The notes beneath the pieces were generated by a model that saw only the letters and a list, made by a program, of their open reading frames with translations, did no database searches and was not told the DNA's origin. Below, one piece after another: positions 15,766 to 23,674 of a stretch of DNA of 47,679 nucleotides (positions are counted from its first letter, which is position 1; each line of letters begins with the position of its first letter). A program made the translations under genes and the position numbers. This DNA comes from Pseudomonas cichorii. GTDB lineage: Bacteria; Pseudomonadota; Gammaproteobacteria; Pseudomonadales; Pseudomonadaceae. Where the stretch lies: the NCBI RefSeq assembly GCF_003700275.1, contig NZ_RBRE01000054.1, positions 1-47,679 on the forward strand. Direction: 5' to 3'.

Positions 15766-17391
15766 ATGTCACTAAGAAGCATAAATATTGCTCCTCGTGC
15801 TTTCCTGGGCTTTGCCTTTATTGCCATTCTGGTCATAGGGCTGGGCATTTTTGCACTCAACCGCATGTCGATCATTCGCCAGGCCACCACCGATCTGGAA
15901 ACCAACATGCTGCCCAGCATCAGTTATCTGGGGGAAGTGGATGAGAACCTGCTGCTATTGCGCATTATGTCATTCAGGTACCTTATAAACCGCGAGCCAG
16001 AGCTGGTACAGGAAACCGAAGCGCGTGCTCAACTGTTGACTCAAAAACTCAAAAAAGCCGAATCCAGCTATGCAGCCCTGCCTTCGGACGGTGAAGAGAA
16101 AGAAGTCTATAAAAAGTTTCAGGTTGCTCTGGTCGATTTTCTGAGTATTCAACAAACTGCAATGGCGCTGTCGCGCAGTAATGATCTGGACGCGCTGAGA
16201 ACACTGATCAATGGCCAGATGAAAGTCGCCACGGATTTGATTTCCTCGCAACTTGAGCAGTTGATTAATATCAATAAACAGTCGGCACAGGACGCTTCCA
16301 ATCGTTCCAGTGTTCACTTTGGTAATGCCAATACTGCAATCATTCTTGTTTCGGTACTGGCGGCGCTGTTGACAGTATTGCTGGCCTGGTTATTGACCCG
16401 CAGTATTGTCATGCCATTGGCCCGGGCGGTTCGTGCCGCGCAGGAAATATCCGATGGCAACCTTACCCGGCATATCGAAGTGGATGGCAAGGATGAGCCT
16501 GCACGCCTGCTGGCTGCGCTGGTATTGATGCAGCAAAACCTGCGCAAGACCATCGAGCAGATTTCCGGTTCGGCGACGCAACTGGCTTCGGCTGCCGAGG
16601 AACTGAGCGCGGTCACCGAAGAGTCCTCCCGTGGCCTGCAGCGCCAGAATGACGAGCTTGAGCAGGCGGCAACTGCGGTCAACCAGATGACCGCTGCCGT
16701 CGAAGAGGTTGCGCGCAATGCGGTCTCCACTTCGCAAGCCTCCCAGCAGTCCAACGAAACAGCGCGTCAGGGGCGTGACAAGGTGGTCGAGACGGTCAAG
16801 GCGATCCAGACCATGACTCACGACGTGCAGAGCACTTCCAGCCTGGTCGAAGGGCTGGCGGTGCAGGGGCGTGAGATCGGCAAGGTGCTGGATGTGATTC
16901 GCGCGATTGCCGAGCAGACCAACCTGTTGGCCCTCAACGCGGCAATCGAGGCTGCGCGGGCTGGCGAGGCGGGCAGAGGTTTTGCGGTGGTGGCCGACGA
17001 AGTACGGGCATTGGCGCATCGCACTGCGCAGTCGACCCGGGAAATCGAGCAGATGGTGGCGGGTATCCAGAGCGGCACCGGCCAGGCTGTAGAGTCCATG
17101 ACGCTCAATACCGGGCGCACCCGCACCACCCTGGATCTGGCTCAGGCCGCAGGCGATGCACTGGAACAGATTACCGATGCCATCTCGCAGATCAACGAAC
17201 GTAACCTGGTGATCGCCAGCGCTTCCGAACAACAGGCTCAGGTTTCTCGCGAGGTTGATCGCAATCTGGTCAACATTCGTGATCTGGCCAACCAGTCGGC
17301 GGCGGGCGCCAATCAGACCAGTGCTGCCAGCCATGAACTGTCGCGCCTGGCAGTCGGCCTGAATACGATGGTTGGTCGGTTCGTGATCTGA
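15766..17391 (+). CDS. Methyl-accepting chemotaxis protein
   Basis: The 541-residue transducer has TM1 at about residues 10-30, a periplasmic region of about 155 residues that looks like a four-helix bundle (4HB-type, mostly helical, no Cache strands), TM2 at about 188-210, a HAMP domain and the cytoplasmic signalling hairpin. The hairpin tip [35 protein letters not shown] (from about residue 382) is near-invariant in the family. There is no NWETF-type CheR/CheB tether at the C-terminus. I start at the ATG at 15766 (GAGAG about 10 bases upstream); the frame opens at 15727 without a ribosome site. Neighbouring the polyamine-type binding protein, it may sense that protein or polyamines, but this is inference. 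Confidence 0.95.
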   Translation: MSLRSINIAPRAFLGFAFIAILVIGLGIFALNRMSIIRQATTDLETNMLPSISYLGEVDENLLLLRIMSFRYLINREPELVQETEARAQLLTQKLKKAESSYAALPSDGEEKEVYKKFQVALVDFLSIQQTAMALSRSNDLDALRTLINGQMKVATDLISSQLEQLININKQSAQDASNRSSVHFGNANTAIILVSVLAALLTVLLAWLLTRSIVMPLARAVRAAQEISDGNLTRHIEVDGKDEPARLLAALVLMQQNLRKTIEQISGSATQLASAAEELSAVTEESSRGLQRQNDELEQAATAVNQMTAAVEEVARNAVSTSQASQQSNETARQGRDKVVETVKAIQTMTHDVQSTSSLVEGLAVQGREIGKVLDVIRAIAEQTNLLALNAAIEAARAGEAGRGFAVVADEVRALAHRTAQSTREIEQMVAGIQSGTGQAVESMTLNTGRTRTTLDLAQAAGDALEQITDAISQINERNLVIASASEQQAQVSREVDRNLVNIRDLANQSAAGANQTSAASHELSRLAVGLNTMVGRFVI

Positions 17392-17427
17392 AGGCCTGAT
17401 TCTCTCGCAACAACCTCTCTGGTCAGT

Positions 17428-17468
17428 TGCCGTACTGTGAGCACGCACAGTGCGGCAGCTTGCTTTTT
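17428..17468 (+). terminator. Rho-independent terminator of the chemoreceptor gene
   Basis: TGCCGTACTGTG pairs with CACAGTGCGGCA over 12 bases (one G-U) around the loop AGCACG. The stem is followed by GCTTGC and TTTTT. It begins 36 bases after the stop codon. Confidence 0.8.
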
Positions 17469-17504
17469 AACGTTCTGAAACCTTTCATCGGCGGTTTTTC
17501 CCTC

Positions 17505-17530
17505 CCGTGTGCAACCTCACGGCTTTTTTT
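17505..17530 (+). terminator. Second short hairpin with T7 tract
   Basis: CCGTG and CACGG form a 5-base stem with an 8-base loop, followed by C and seven T. It could be a backup terminator or a leader attenuator for the next gene. Confidence 0.4.
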
Positions 17531-17709
17531 GACTCCTATCATCCGATTTCTTCATATCGAAACATAACGGTATTAGTCTTTAAGCGTGATCAAGGGTACG
17601 TATTCGACTGATCCACAAAGGATTTCCCGGGGGGCCGCGAACCCGCTCATGGTGGCACATTCGCGTCAGCGACCGCTGACTTCCTTTAACACGTGCCGGA
17701 TTTCAGACA

Positions 17710-18390
17710 ATGAACACATCCCGATTCTCTTTCATAGGCCGTATCTACCGCCGTTACGCCTGGTTTCTTTTTCCGGCCCTGCTGATTTTCTGCGCCGGCT
17801 TCTGGTTCTCGATTGGCCGCGGAGTGCATGCCGAACCCAAGAACGGAACGCAGACGCTGGTATTTCTGCGTCACGCAGAGAAGCCTTCGATGGGCCTGGG
17901 GCAACTGAATTGCCAGGGTTTGAACCGCGCCATTGATCTGTCCGAGCTGCTGCCCAGGACCTATGGCAAGGCCGATTTCATCTTTGCCGCCAATCCGAGT
18001 CGTCATGTAGAAGAAGGTGAAGGCGATCTTTCCTACAGCTACCTGCGACCACTGATGACCGTCGGGCCGAGCGCCATCAAACTGGGGTTGCCGGTCAATA
18101 TCGACTTCGGTGCCAATGACACCAGCGCGCTGGCTGATGAGTTGATGCACGACAAGTATCACAACTCGACTATCTACACCGCCTGGTCACACGGTTATCT
18201 GCCCGAACTGATCAACAAGGTTGCCCAGGAAGCTTCGGGCCAGAAAATGACTCTGGTGGACGACTGGACAGGTTCGGACTTCGACTCGGTGCTGGTCATA
18301 ACCCTGAAGTGGGTCAACGGCAAGGCCACGCTGGACTACGAAAACCACAAGCAAGGCCTCGATAACGGCACTATCGCCTGTCCGACCTGA
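17710..18390 (+). CDS. Membrane-anchored histidine phosphatase family protein
   Basis: The 226-residue protein has a basic N-terminus and one hydrophobic segment (about 16-37), which may be an uncleaved anchor placing the rest in the periplasm. The histidine phosphatase (phosphoglycerate mutase-like) motif is LRHAEKP with the nucleophilic His at residue 55. WSHGYLPEL near residues 159-167 supplies the second conserved His. Family members hydrolyse phosphate esters; the substrate is unknown. The protein is short for the family and lacks the long insertion of phytases. The gene stands alone after two terminator-like hairpins and converges with the LysR gene. Confidence 0.82.
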   Translation: MNTSRFSFIGRIYRRYAWFLFPALLIFCAGFWFSIGRGVHAEPKNGTQTLVFLRHAEKPSMGLGQLNCQGLNRAIDLSELLPRTYGKADFIFAANPSRHVEEGEGDLSYSYLRPLMTVGPSAIKLGLPVNIDFGANDTSALADELMHDKYHNSTIYTAWSHGYLPELINKVAQEASGQKMTLVDDWTGSDFDSVLVITLKWVNGKATLDYENHKQGLDNGTIACPT

Positions 18391-18470
18391 TCGAAAACGC
18401 CGGTTGGTGCGCTTGCCGGGCATATGGAACTGGATCTGGGACCATAACGCCCATTAGACGAGGTGTGTGC

Positions 18471-19376
18471 CTACAGGCCGTCGGGGAACGGGATTGACAG
18501 CAGCCAGTCGCGAAACACACAGAGTGACGGCAGGTTCTGAAAGCGTGTGGCATACACCAGATAGTAATTGCGGCCACTGTCCATGGGCTCGAACAGCGTG
18601 ACCAGTTCGCCGCTGCTGATTTCATCCTGAACCAGAATGCGCGGCACCAGAGCGATGCCGATCCCGGCTGCTACCGCCTGGATCAGGTGGGCGGTCAGCT
18701 CGAAGCTGGGACCGGGGCGCATGATGTGATGGTCGAGCTGATTCCTGTCGAACCAGTCGGACCAGGCATTGGGCCGCGACACCACGCCCAGCAGCGAGTG
18801 CTGGGCAACCTCGGCAGGCGTCATCGCCTGATGGCCGGGCAGGGCCGACGGGCTGGCAATCAGTACCAGCTTTTCAGCGATCAGCGGATGTGCGACGTAA
18901 CCCGGCCAATGGCCCGTGCCTGCACAGATGACGGCGTTCATCTCACTGGTTGCCGGGGTCAGGTCGGCATGCACGATACGCGAATGGACATGCACGACAT
19001 GGTCGGGATGTCGGGCATAAAAGTCATGCATTCGCGGCAGCAGCCACTTCGAGCCGAATGTTGGCAGAACTGCCAGATGCAGCGTTCCGCCTTCTGACTT
19101 GTGAGCAATGGTCTGCAAGGTTGCACTGCGGATTCGCCCAAGGGCCGCGGCCAGCTCATGCTGATACAGCGCGCCGGCGGTGGTCAGTTCGATACGTCGC
19201 CCATCCCGCTTGAACAGTTCGACCTCCAGTTGTGCTTCCAGCGCCTGGACCTGGCGACTGACTGCGCTCTGGGTCAGGGCCAGCTCATCGGCGGCCTTGG
19301 TGAAGCTGCCGTGACGCGCTGCCGCCTCGAAAGCGATGAGCAGCGACATGGAAGGCGTGAGTCTTCTCGGGTTCAT
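18471..19376 (-). CDS. LysR family regulator, GcvA-like, divergent from ydiJ
   Basis: The 301-residue length is standard for LysR regulators. The N-terminal winged helix-turn-helix spans about residues 6-65 (LLIAFEAAARHGSFTKAADELALTQSAVSRQVQALE). A periplasmic-binding-like effector domain follows with LAVLPTFGSKWLLPR, the GcvA-subgroup signature. It is transcribed away from ydiJ, with 155 bases between the starts, the usual arrangement for a LysR protein and its target. Two perfect dyads in that space are candidate binding sites. It probably controls ydiJ and itself in response to a 2-hydroxyacid or related metabolite, but the ligand cannot be read. The ribosome site at 19376 is weak. Confidence 0.92.
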   Translation of the reverse strand: MNPRRLTPSMSLLIAFEAAARHGSFTKAADELALTQSAVSRQVQALEAQLEVELFKRDGRRIELTTAGALYQHELAAALGRIRSATLQTIAHKSEGGTLHLAVLPTFGSKWLLPRMHDFYARHPDHVVHVHSRIVHADLTPATSEMNAVICAGTGHWPGYVAHPLIAEKLVLIASPSALPGHQAMTPAEVAQHSLLGVVSRPNAWSDWFDRNQLDHHIMRPGPSFELTAHLIQAVAAGIGIALVPRILVQDEISSGELVTLFEPMDSGRNYYLVYATRFQNLPSLCVFRDWLLSIPFPDGL

Positions 19377-19438
19377 TCATAAAACTCATGGAAAAGCGGC
19401 AGGTTTTACATTTGCTCTCTTGGCCCGCAAGCATGAAA

Positions 19439-19457
19439 ATCAACACTAACCGTTGAT
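19439..19457. promoter_or_regulatory. Candidate LysR operator, dyad 1
   Basis: ATCAAC-N7-GTTGAT is a perfect 6-base inverted repeat in the LysR/ydiJ divergent region, centred 84 bases before the ydiJ ATG. Confidence 0.5.
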
Positions 19458-19466
19458 AAGCCTTGT

Positions 19467-19483
19467 TTCAGAGTACTTCTGAA
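19467..19483. promoter_or_regulatory. Candidate LysR operator, dyad 2
   Basis: TTCAGA-N5-TCTGAA is a second perfect inverted repeat, centred 27 bases from dyad 1 and 57 bases before the ydiJ ATG. Its half-sites differ from dyad 1, so the two may serve different proteins. Confidence 0.45.
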
Positions 19484-19531
19484 GCATACGTGTTTTGCAT
19501 ATAAAAAGCCTAACCAGTCAGGAACGCCGCC

Positions 19532-22500
19532 ATGATTGCCCTTCTGAATCCGACCTCCGAGCAGGTCGATCACTATGACCGCTTCCTCAATGCCCTCACT
19601 CAGGCAGGGTTTCGCGGCGAAATAGCCCGGGACCATGGCTCGCGAACCGTACTGGCCACCGATAATTCGATCTATCAGCGCTTGCCCCAGGCGGCGGTGT
19701 TTCCACTCGACAGTGCCGATGTCGAAGCCCTGGCGCAACTGGCCGCTCGCCCTGAGCACAAACAGGTGGTCCTGACGCCACGCGGCGGCGGCACCGGGAC
19801 CAACGGGCAATCCCTGACTGATGGCGTGGTGGTCGACCTTTCACGGCACATGAACCGGATTCTGGAAATCAACGTCGAGGAACGTTGGGTGCGTGTGCAG
19901 ACTGGCGTGGTCAAGGACCAGCTCAATGCGGCGCTGAAAAAACACGGGCTGTTCTTCGCCCCGGAGCTTTCTACCTCCAACCGCGCCACCATTGGCGGCA
20001 TGATCAACACCGATGCCAGCGGGCAGGGCAGTTGCACCTACGGCAAGACCCGTGACCACGTGCTGGAACTGACGACCGTGCTGCTCGGTGGGTCGCGGGT
20101 ACATAGTCTGGCGATGGCGGACGATCAACTCGACGCTGAGCAAACTCGCCCTGACCGGGGAGGCGACGCCTACCGTTGTGCACGCGAGATTGCCGATACC
20201 CAGGCGCAACTGATCAAGGATATCTTTCCGCCACTCAATCGCTGCCTGACCGGTTACGACCTGGCGCATCTGCGTGAAGCGGATGGACGCTTCAACCTCA
20301 ACAGCGTGCTGTGCGGTTCGGAAGGCTCTCTGGGCTTTATCGTCGAAGCCAAACTCAATGTCCTGCCGATTCCAAGGCATTCGATTCTGGTCAACGTCCG
20401 CTATGCCGGCTTCATGGATGCCTTGCGCGATGCCAAGGCGCTCATGGCCCACAAACCGTTGTCCATCGAAACCGTGGACTCCAAGGTATTGCGGCTCGCC
20501 ATGCAGGACATCGTCTGGCATGGCGTGGCCGAGTACTTTCCCGAGAACCCGGACACGCCGACCCTGGGCATCAACCTGATCGAGTTCAGCGGCGACGAAC
20601 TGGACGAAGTGGAACAGCGGGTCCATGCCTTCATCGAGCATTTGCAGAGCGACACTTCGGTGGTCCGGCTGGGGCATACGCTGGCGGTGGGCAGCGCGGC
20701 AGTCAATCGGGTCTACGCCATGCGCAAGCGTTCGGTAGGGCTGCTGGGCAACGTCAAGGGCGAAGCCCGGCCTCAGCCTTTTGTCGAAGACACCGCCGTA
20801 CCGCCGGAAAACCTCGCGGACTACATTCAGGAGTTTCGCGCACTGCTGGACAGTTATGAGCTGCAATACGGCATGTTTGGTCATGTGGATGCCGGCGTGT
20901 TGCACGTCAGGCCGATCCTGGACATGAAAGACCCGGCCCAGGCCGCGCTGGTCCGGCCGATCTCCGATGCAGTCGCCGCGCTGACCAAACGCTATGGCGG
21001 CTTGTTGTGGGGCGAACACGGCAAAGGCCTGCGCTCGCAGTATGTGCCGGAGTACTTCGGCGAGTTGTATCCGGCCCTGCAGGCGCTCAAGGCAGCTTTC
21101 GATCCGTTCAACCAGCTCAATCCGGGCAAGATAGCCACGCCCGCAAGCGTGCCGGCAGCCAGGCTGACGCTGGTGGACGAAGTGGAGTTGCGCGGCGATC
21201 TGGACCGTCGCATCGATGAGCGTGTCTGGCAAAGCTACGAAAGCGCCGTGCACTGCAATGGTAACGGTGCCTGCTACAACTACGACCCCGACGACGCCAT
21301 GTGCCCGTCCTGGAAGGCCACCCGCAACCGCATACATTCACCCAAGGGTCGCGCATCGCTGGTTCGCGAATGGCTGCGCCTGCAAGGTGAGCAGAATGTC
21401 GACGTCCTGACCGCCAGCGCCCGTGCCCGCTCGGCCAATGTCATCAGGAGCCTGGTGGGCAAGACCGCCAATACGCTGGCCAGGATTGGCGGGCAGAAAG
21501 ACTTTTCCCATGAAGTCTATGACGCCATGGCCGGTTGTCTGGCCTGTAAATCCTGCGCAGGGCAATGCCCGGTGAAGGTCAATGTGCCTGAGTTCCGTTC
21601 GCGCTTCCTGGAGCTTTACCACAGCCGCTACCTGCGCCCGCTGAAGGATTATCTGATCGGCTCGCTGGAGTTCAGCATCCCGTATCTGGCGCGTTTCCCG
21701 AAACTCTACAACGCAATGATGGGCGCCAGGCCGGTGCGTTACCTGCTGGAACATGTGGCCGGCATGGTCGACAGCCCGCTGCTGAGCCTGATGGATTTCC
21801 GTGCCGCCTGTGCGCGCTGGAATGTCGGTATCGCCACGCCGCAACGTCTTGCCGCGCTGTCGGAGCAACAGCGCAAGCGTACCGTGATCCTGGTGCAGGA
21901 CGCCTTTACGCGCTACTTCGAGACGCATCTGGCTGCCGACTGGCTGGAGCTGATCTCGCGCCTGGGTTATCAGGTCTATCTGGCACCTTTTGCGCCAAAC
22001 GGCAAACCGCTTCAGGTCCAGGGGTTCTTGGCCGCCTTTGAAAAGGCCGCCAGTTTCAATAGCCAGTCGTTGCTGAAACTGCAGGCCTACGGTATTCCGC
22101 TGGTTGGCCTGGACCCGGCCATGACCCTGGTTTACCGGCAGGAATACAGCAAGACCCTGGGCAGCGAGAATGCCCCGAGCGTGTTATTGCCGCAGGAATG
22201 GCTGGCTGCACAGCTTGAGGACGCGCAGCAGGTTCAGTCGGGCGAAACCTATTACTTCCTGCCGCACTGCACCGAGAAAACCAATGAACCGGCCAGCGTC
22301 GGCCTGTGGCAGAAGGCGTTCGCCCGCACCGGCCTGAAGCTTGAAGTACTGGCCAGCGGTTGCTGCGGCATGTCCGGCACCTATGGCCACGAAACCCGTA
22401 ACGCCAGGCACTCCGACACGATCTACAGCCAGTCGTGGCAGCCGTTGGTGGCGCGCCACAATGGCGAGGGCCGACTGGTCGCCGATGGTTACTCATGCCG

Positions 22501-22579
22501 CAGCCAGGTCAAGCGCCAGGACGGGCAAGTGGTGCGGCATCCGCTGCAGGTCATGCTTGAACGAATCAGGACCCGGTAG
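19532..22579 (+). CDS. ydiJ: FAD/4Fe-4S 2-hydroxyacid dehydrogenase YdiJ
   Basis: The 1015-residue length matches YdiJ (about 1018). The FAD-binding type-4 domain lies at about residues 45-280 (VVLTPRGGGTGTNGQSL; TIGGMINTDASGQGSCTYGKT) and the FAD-oxidase C-terminal domain at about 310-560 (YGMFGHVDAGVLHVRP; WGEHGKGLRSQY). An iron-sulfur region follows with NGNGACYNYDPDDAMCPSWK and CLACKSCAGQCPVKV, then a CCG-type domain ending in ASGCCGMSGTYGHE. Homologues oxidise D-2-hydroxyglutarate or D-lactate and feed electrons to the respiratory chain. A LysR gene is divergent, and a REP palindrome follows the stop. It is a complete single-gene unit. Confidence 0.93.
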   Translation: MIALLNPTSEQVDHYDRFLNALTQAGFRGEIARDHGSRTVLATDNSIYQRLPQAAVFPLDSADVEALAQLAARPEHKQVVLTPRGGGTGTNGQSLTDGVVVDLSRHMNRILEINVEERWVRVQTGVVKDQLNAALKKHGLFFAPELSTSNRATIGGMINTDASGQGSCTYGKTRDHVLELTTVLLGGSRVHSLAMADDQLDAEQTRPDRGGDAYRCAREIADTQAQLIKDIFPPLNRCLTGYDLAHLREADGRFNLNSVLCGSEGSLGFIVEAKLNVLPIPRHSILVNVRYAGFMDALRDAKALMAHKPLSIETVDSKVLRLAMQDIVWHGVAEYFPENPDTPTLGINLIEFSGDELDEVEQRVHAFIEHLQSDTSVVRLGHTLAVGSAAVNRVYAMRKRSVGLLGNVKGEARPQPFVEDTAVPPENLADYIQEFRALLDSYELQYGMFGHVDAGVLHVRPILDMKDPAQAALVRPISDAVAALTKRYGGLLWGEHGKGLRSQYVPEYFGELYPALQALKAAFDPFNQLNPGKIATPASVPAARLTLVDEVELRGDLDRRIDERVWQSYESAVHCNGNGACYNYDPDDAMCPSWKATRNRIHSPKGRASLVREWLRLQGEQNVDVLTASARARSANVIRSLVGKTANTLARIGGQKDFSHEVYDAMAGCLACKSCAGQCPVKVNVPEFRSRFLELYHSRYLRPLKDYLIGSLEFSIPYLARFPKLYNAMMGARPVRYLLEHVAGMVDSPLLSLMDFRAACARWNVGIATPQRLAALSEQQRKRTVILVQDAFTRYFETHLAADWLELISRLGYQVYLAPFAPNGKPLQVQGFLAAFEKAASFNSQSLLKLQAYGIPLVGLDPAMTLVYRQEYSKTLGSENAPSVLLPQEWLAAQLEDAQQVQSGETYYFLPHCTEKTNEPASVGLWQKAFARTGLKLEVLASGCCGMSGTYGHETRNARHSDTIYSQSWQPLVARHNGEGRLVADGYSCRSQVKRQDGQVVRHPLQVMLERIRTR

Positions 22580-22586
22580 AAGCATC

Positions 22587-22639
22587 TTCGCGGATGAATC
22601 CGCTCCTGCAGGCTGTGCAGGAGCGGATTCATTCGCGAA
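22587..22639. repeat. REP palindrome, best copy
   Basis: Arms of 24 bases (from TTCGCGGATGAATCCG to its complement with one G-U) surround a 5-base loop. It lies between the convergent ends of ydiJ and the hydrolase gene and is the most intact of the four related copies. Confidence 0.88.
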
Positions 22640-22645
22640 AAACAT

Positions 22646-23533
22646 TCACAGCAGATACTTGCGAAACCACTCTACGGTCCTGTCCCAGGCCAGTTTGGCG
22701 GCAGCTTCGTCGTATCGTGGCGTGGAGTCGTTGTGGAAACCATGGTTGGCGCCGGGATAGATGAAGGTTTCGTATGTCGTGCCCGCTGCCTTCAAGGCCG
22801 CTTCATAAGCCGGCCATCCTTCATTGATGCGGGTATCCAGCTCGCCATAGTGAATCATGACCGGGGCCTTGATTCGCACCACATCCTCGGCCTTGGGCTG
22901 GCGACCATAGAAGGAGACGGCAGCCCCCAGTTCGGGATAGGCAACGGCGGCAGCGTTGGCAACTCCGCCGCCATAACAGAAACCGGTTATGCCGACTTTT
23001 CCGGTTGTGGCGTCATGCTTCATCAGCCATTCGATGGCGGCAAAGAAGTCGTTCATGAGCTTTTCAGGATCGACCTTTTGCTGCAGTTCCCGACCCTTGT
23101 CATCGTTGCCGGGATAACCGCCCACCGATGACAGGCCATCCGGAGCCAGCGCTATGAACCCGGCCTTGGCCGCCCGCCGGGCGACATCTTCGATATAGGG
23201 ATTGAGCCCGCGGTTTTCATGAGCAACCACAATCGCCGGCAGCTTGCCGGTGGCCCTGGCTGGCCGGACCAGATAGCCGCGTACCTGGCCATGGCCCTTG
23301 GGTGATGGGTAGTTGACGTATTCGGCGATGATGTCCGGGTCAGTGAAGGCTACTTGTTCGGCGAGTGCATAGTTCGGACTCAGCGACGCAAGCAGCGCTG
23401 TAGCGGTCATGCCGCCGAGGGTAAACAGCGCCGCACGGTCAAGAAACTCTCGCCTGTTGATCTTGCCATGGGCGTAGTAGTCATACAGTTCCAGCAGTTC
23501 AGGAGCAAAGTCTTTGGCGGTGAGACGATCCAT
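22646..23533 (-). CDS. Tat-exported dienelactone hydrolase family protein
   Basis: The 295-residue alpha/beta hydrolase has the dienelactone hydrolase triad Cys186 (GFCYGGG), Asp233 (GELDTRI) and His264 (GANHGF), with Glu106 in AHENRG. The N-terminus carries a twin-arginine motif NRREFLDRA (Arg28-Arg29) followed by a hydrophobic stretch ending ALAEQ, so it is probably folded in the cytoplasm and exported by Tat. This layout is that of YghX-like proteins. The substrate may be a dienelactone or carboxymethylene-type ester, unproven. AGGAAG lies 7 bases before the ATG at 23533. The stop lies at a REP palindrome, and a second REP-like element lies upstream. Confidence 0.88.
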   Translation of the reverse strand: MDRLTAKDFAPELLELYDYYAHGKINRREFLDRAALFTLGGMTATALLASLSPNYALAEQVAFTDPDIIAEYVNYPSPKGHGQVRGYLVRPARATGKLPAIVVAHENRGLNPYIEDVARRAAKAGFIALAPDGLSSVGGYPGNDDKGRELQQKVDPEKLMNDFFAAIEWLMKHDATTGKVGITGFCYGGGVANAAAVAYPELGAAVSFYGRQPKAEDVVRIKAPVMIHYGELDTRINEGWPAYEAALKAAGTTYETFIYPGANHGFHNDSTPRYDEAAAKLAWDRTVEWFRKYLL

Positions 23534-23582
23534 CTGCAGGCTTCCTGTCGGGTTTGTTGGAATGTCTATTAAAGCAGCTTGC

Positions 23583-23645
23583 AGGAGCGACTTCAGTCGC
23601 GAAAACGCAATTTGCGAATTCGCGAATGAATTCGGCTCCTACGAG
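23583..23645. repeat. REP-like element, degenerate
   Basis: AGGAGCGACTTCAGTCGCGA and TTCGCGAATGAATTCGGCTC are REP-related half units facing each other between the hydrolase start and the TonB receptor stop. Arms are diverged compared with 22587-22639. Confidence 0.6.
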
Positions 23646-23674
23646 GGTTCGCATTCCTTTTGGCGACGAGGCAA

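Larger units (their letters stand above)
17392..17709. other. Intergenic region, 318 bp, after the chemoreceptor
   Basis: This region holds the chemoreceptor terminator (17428-17468), a second short hairpin with a T7 tract (17505-17530), and about 180 bases leading to the histidine phosphatase gene with no recognisable coding frame. The pair of hairpins would insulate the two genes. Confidence 0.5.

Noticed and set aside
16390..17448. 352-residue open frame antisense to the chemoreceptor
   Set aside because: Contained opposite the highly conserved signalling domain; no own features.
19841..21337. 498-residue open frame antisense to ydiJ
   Set aside because: His/Gln-rich shadow with no start signal; ydiJ has complete FAD and Fe-S motifs.
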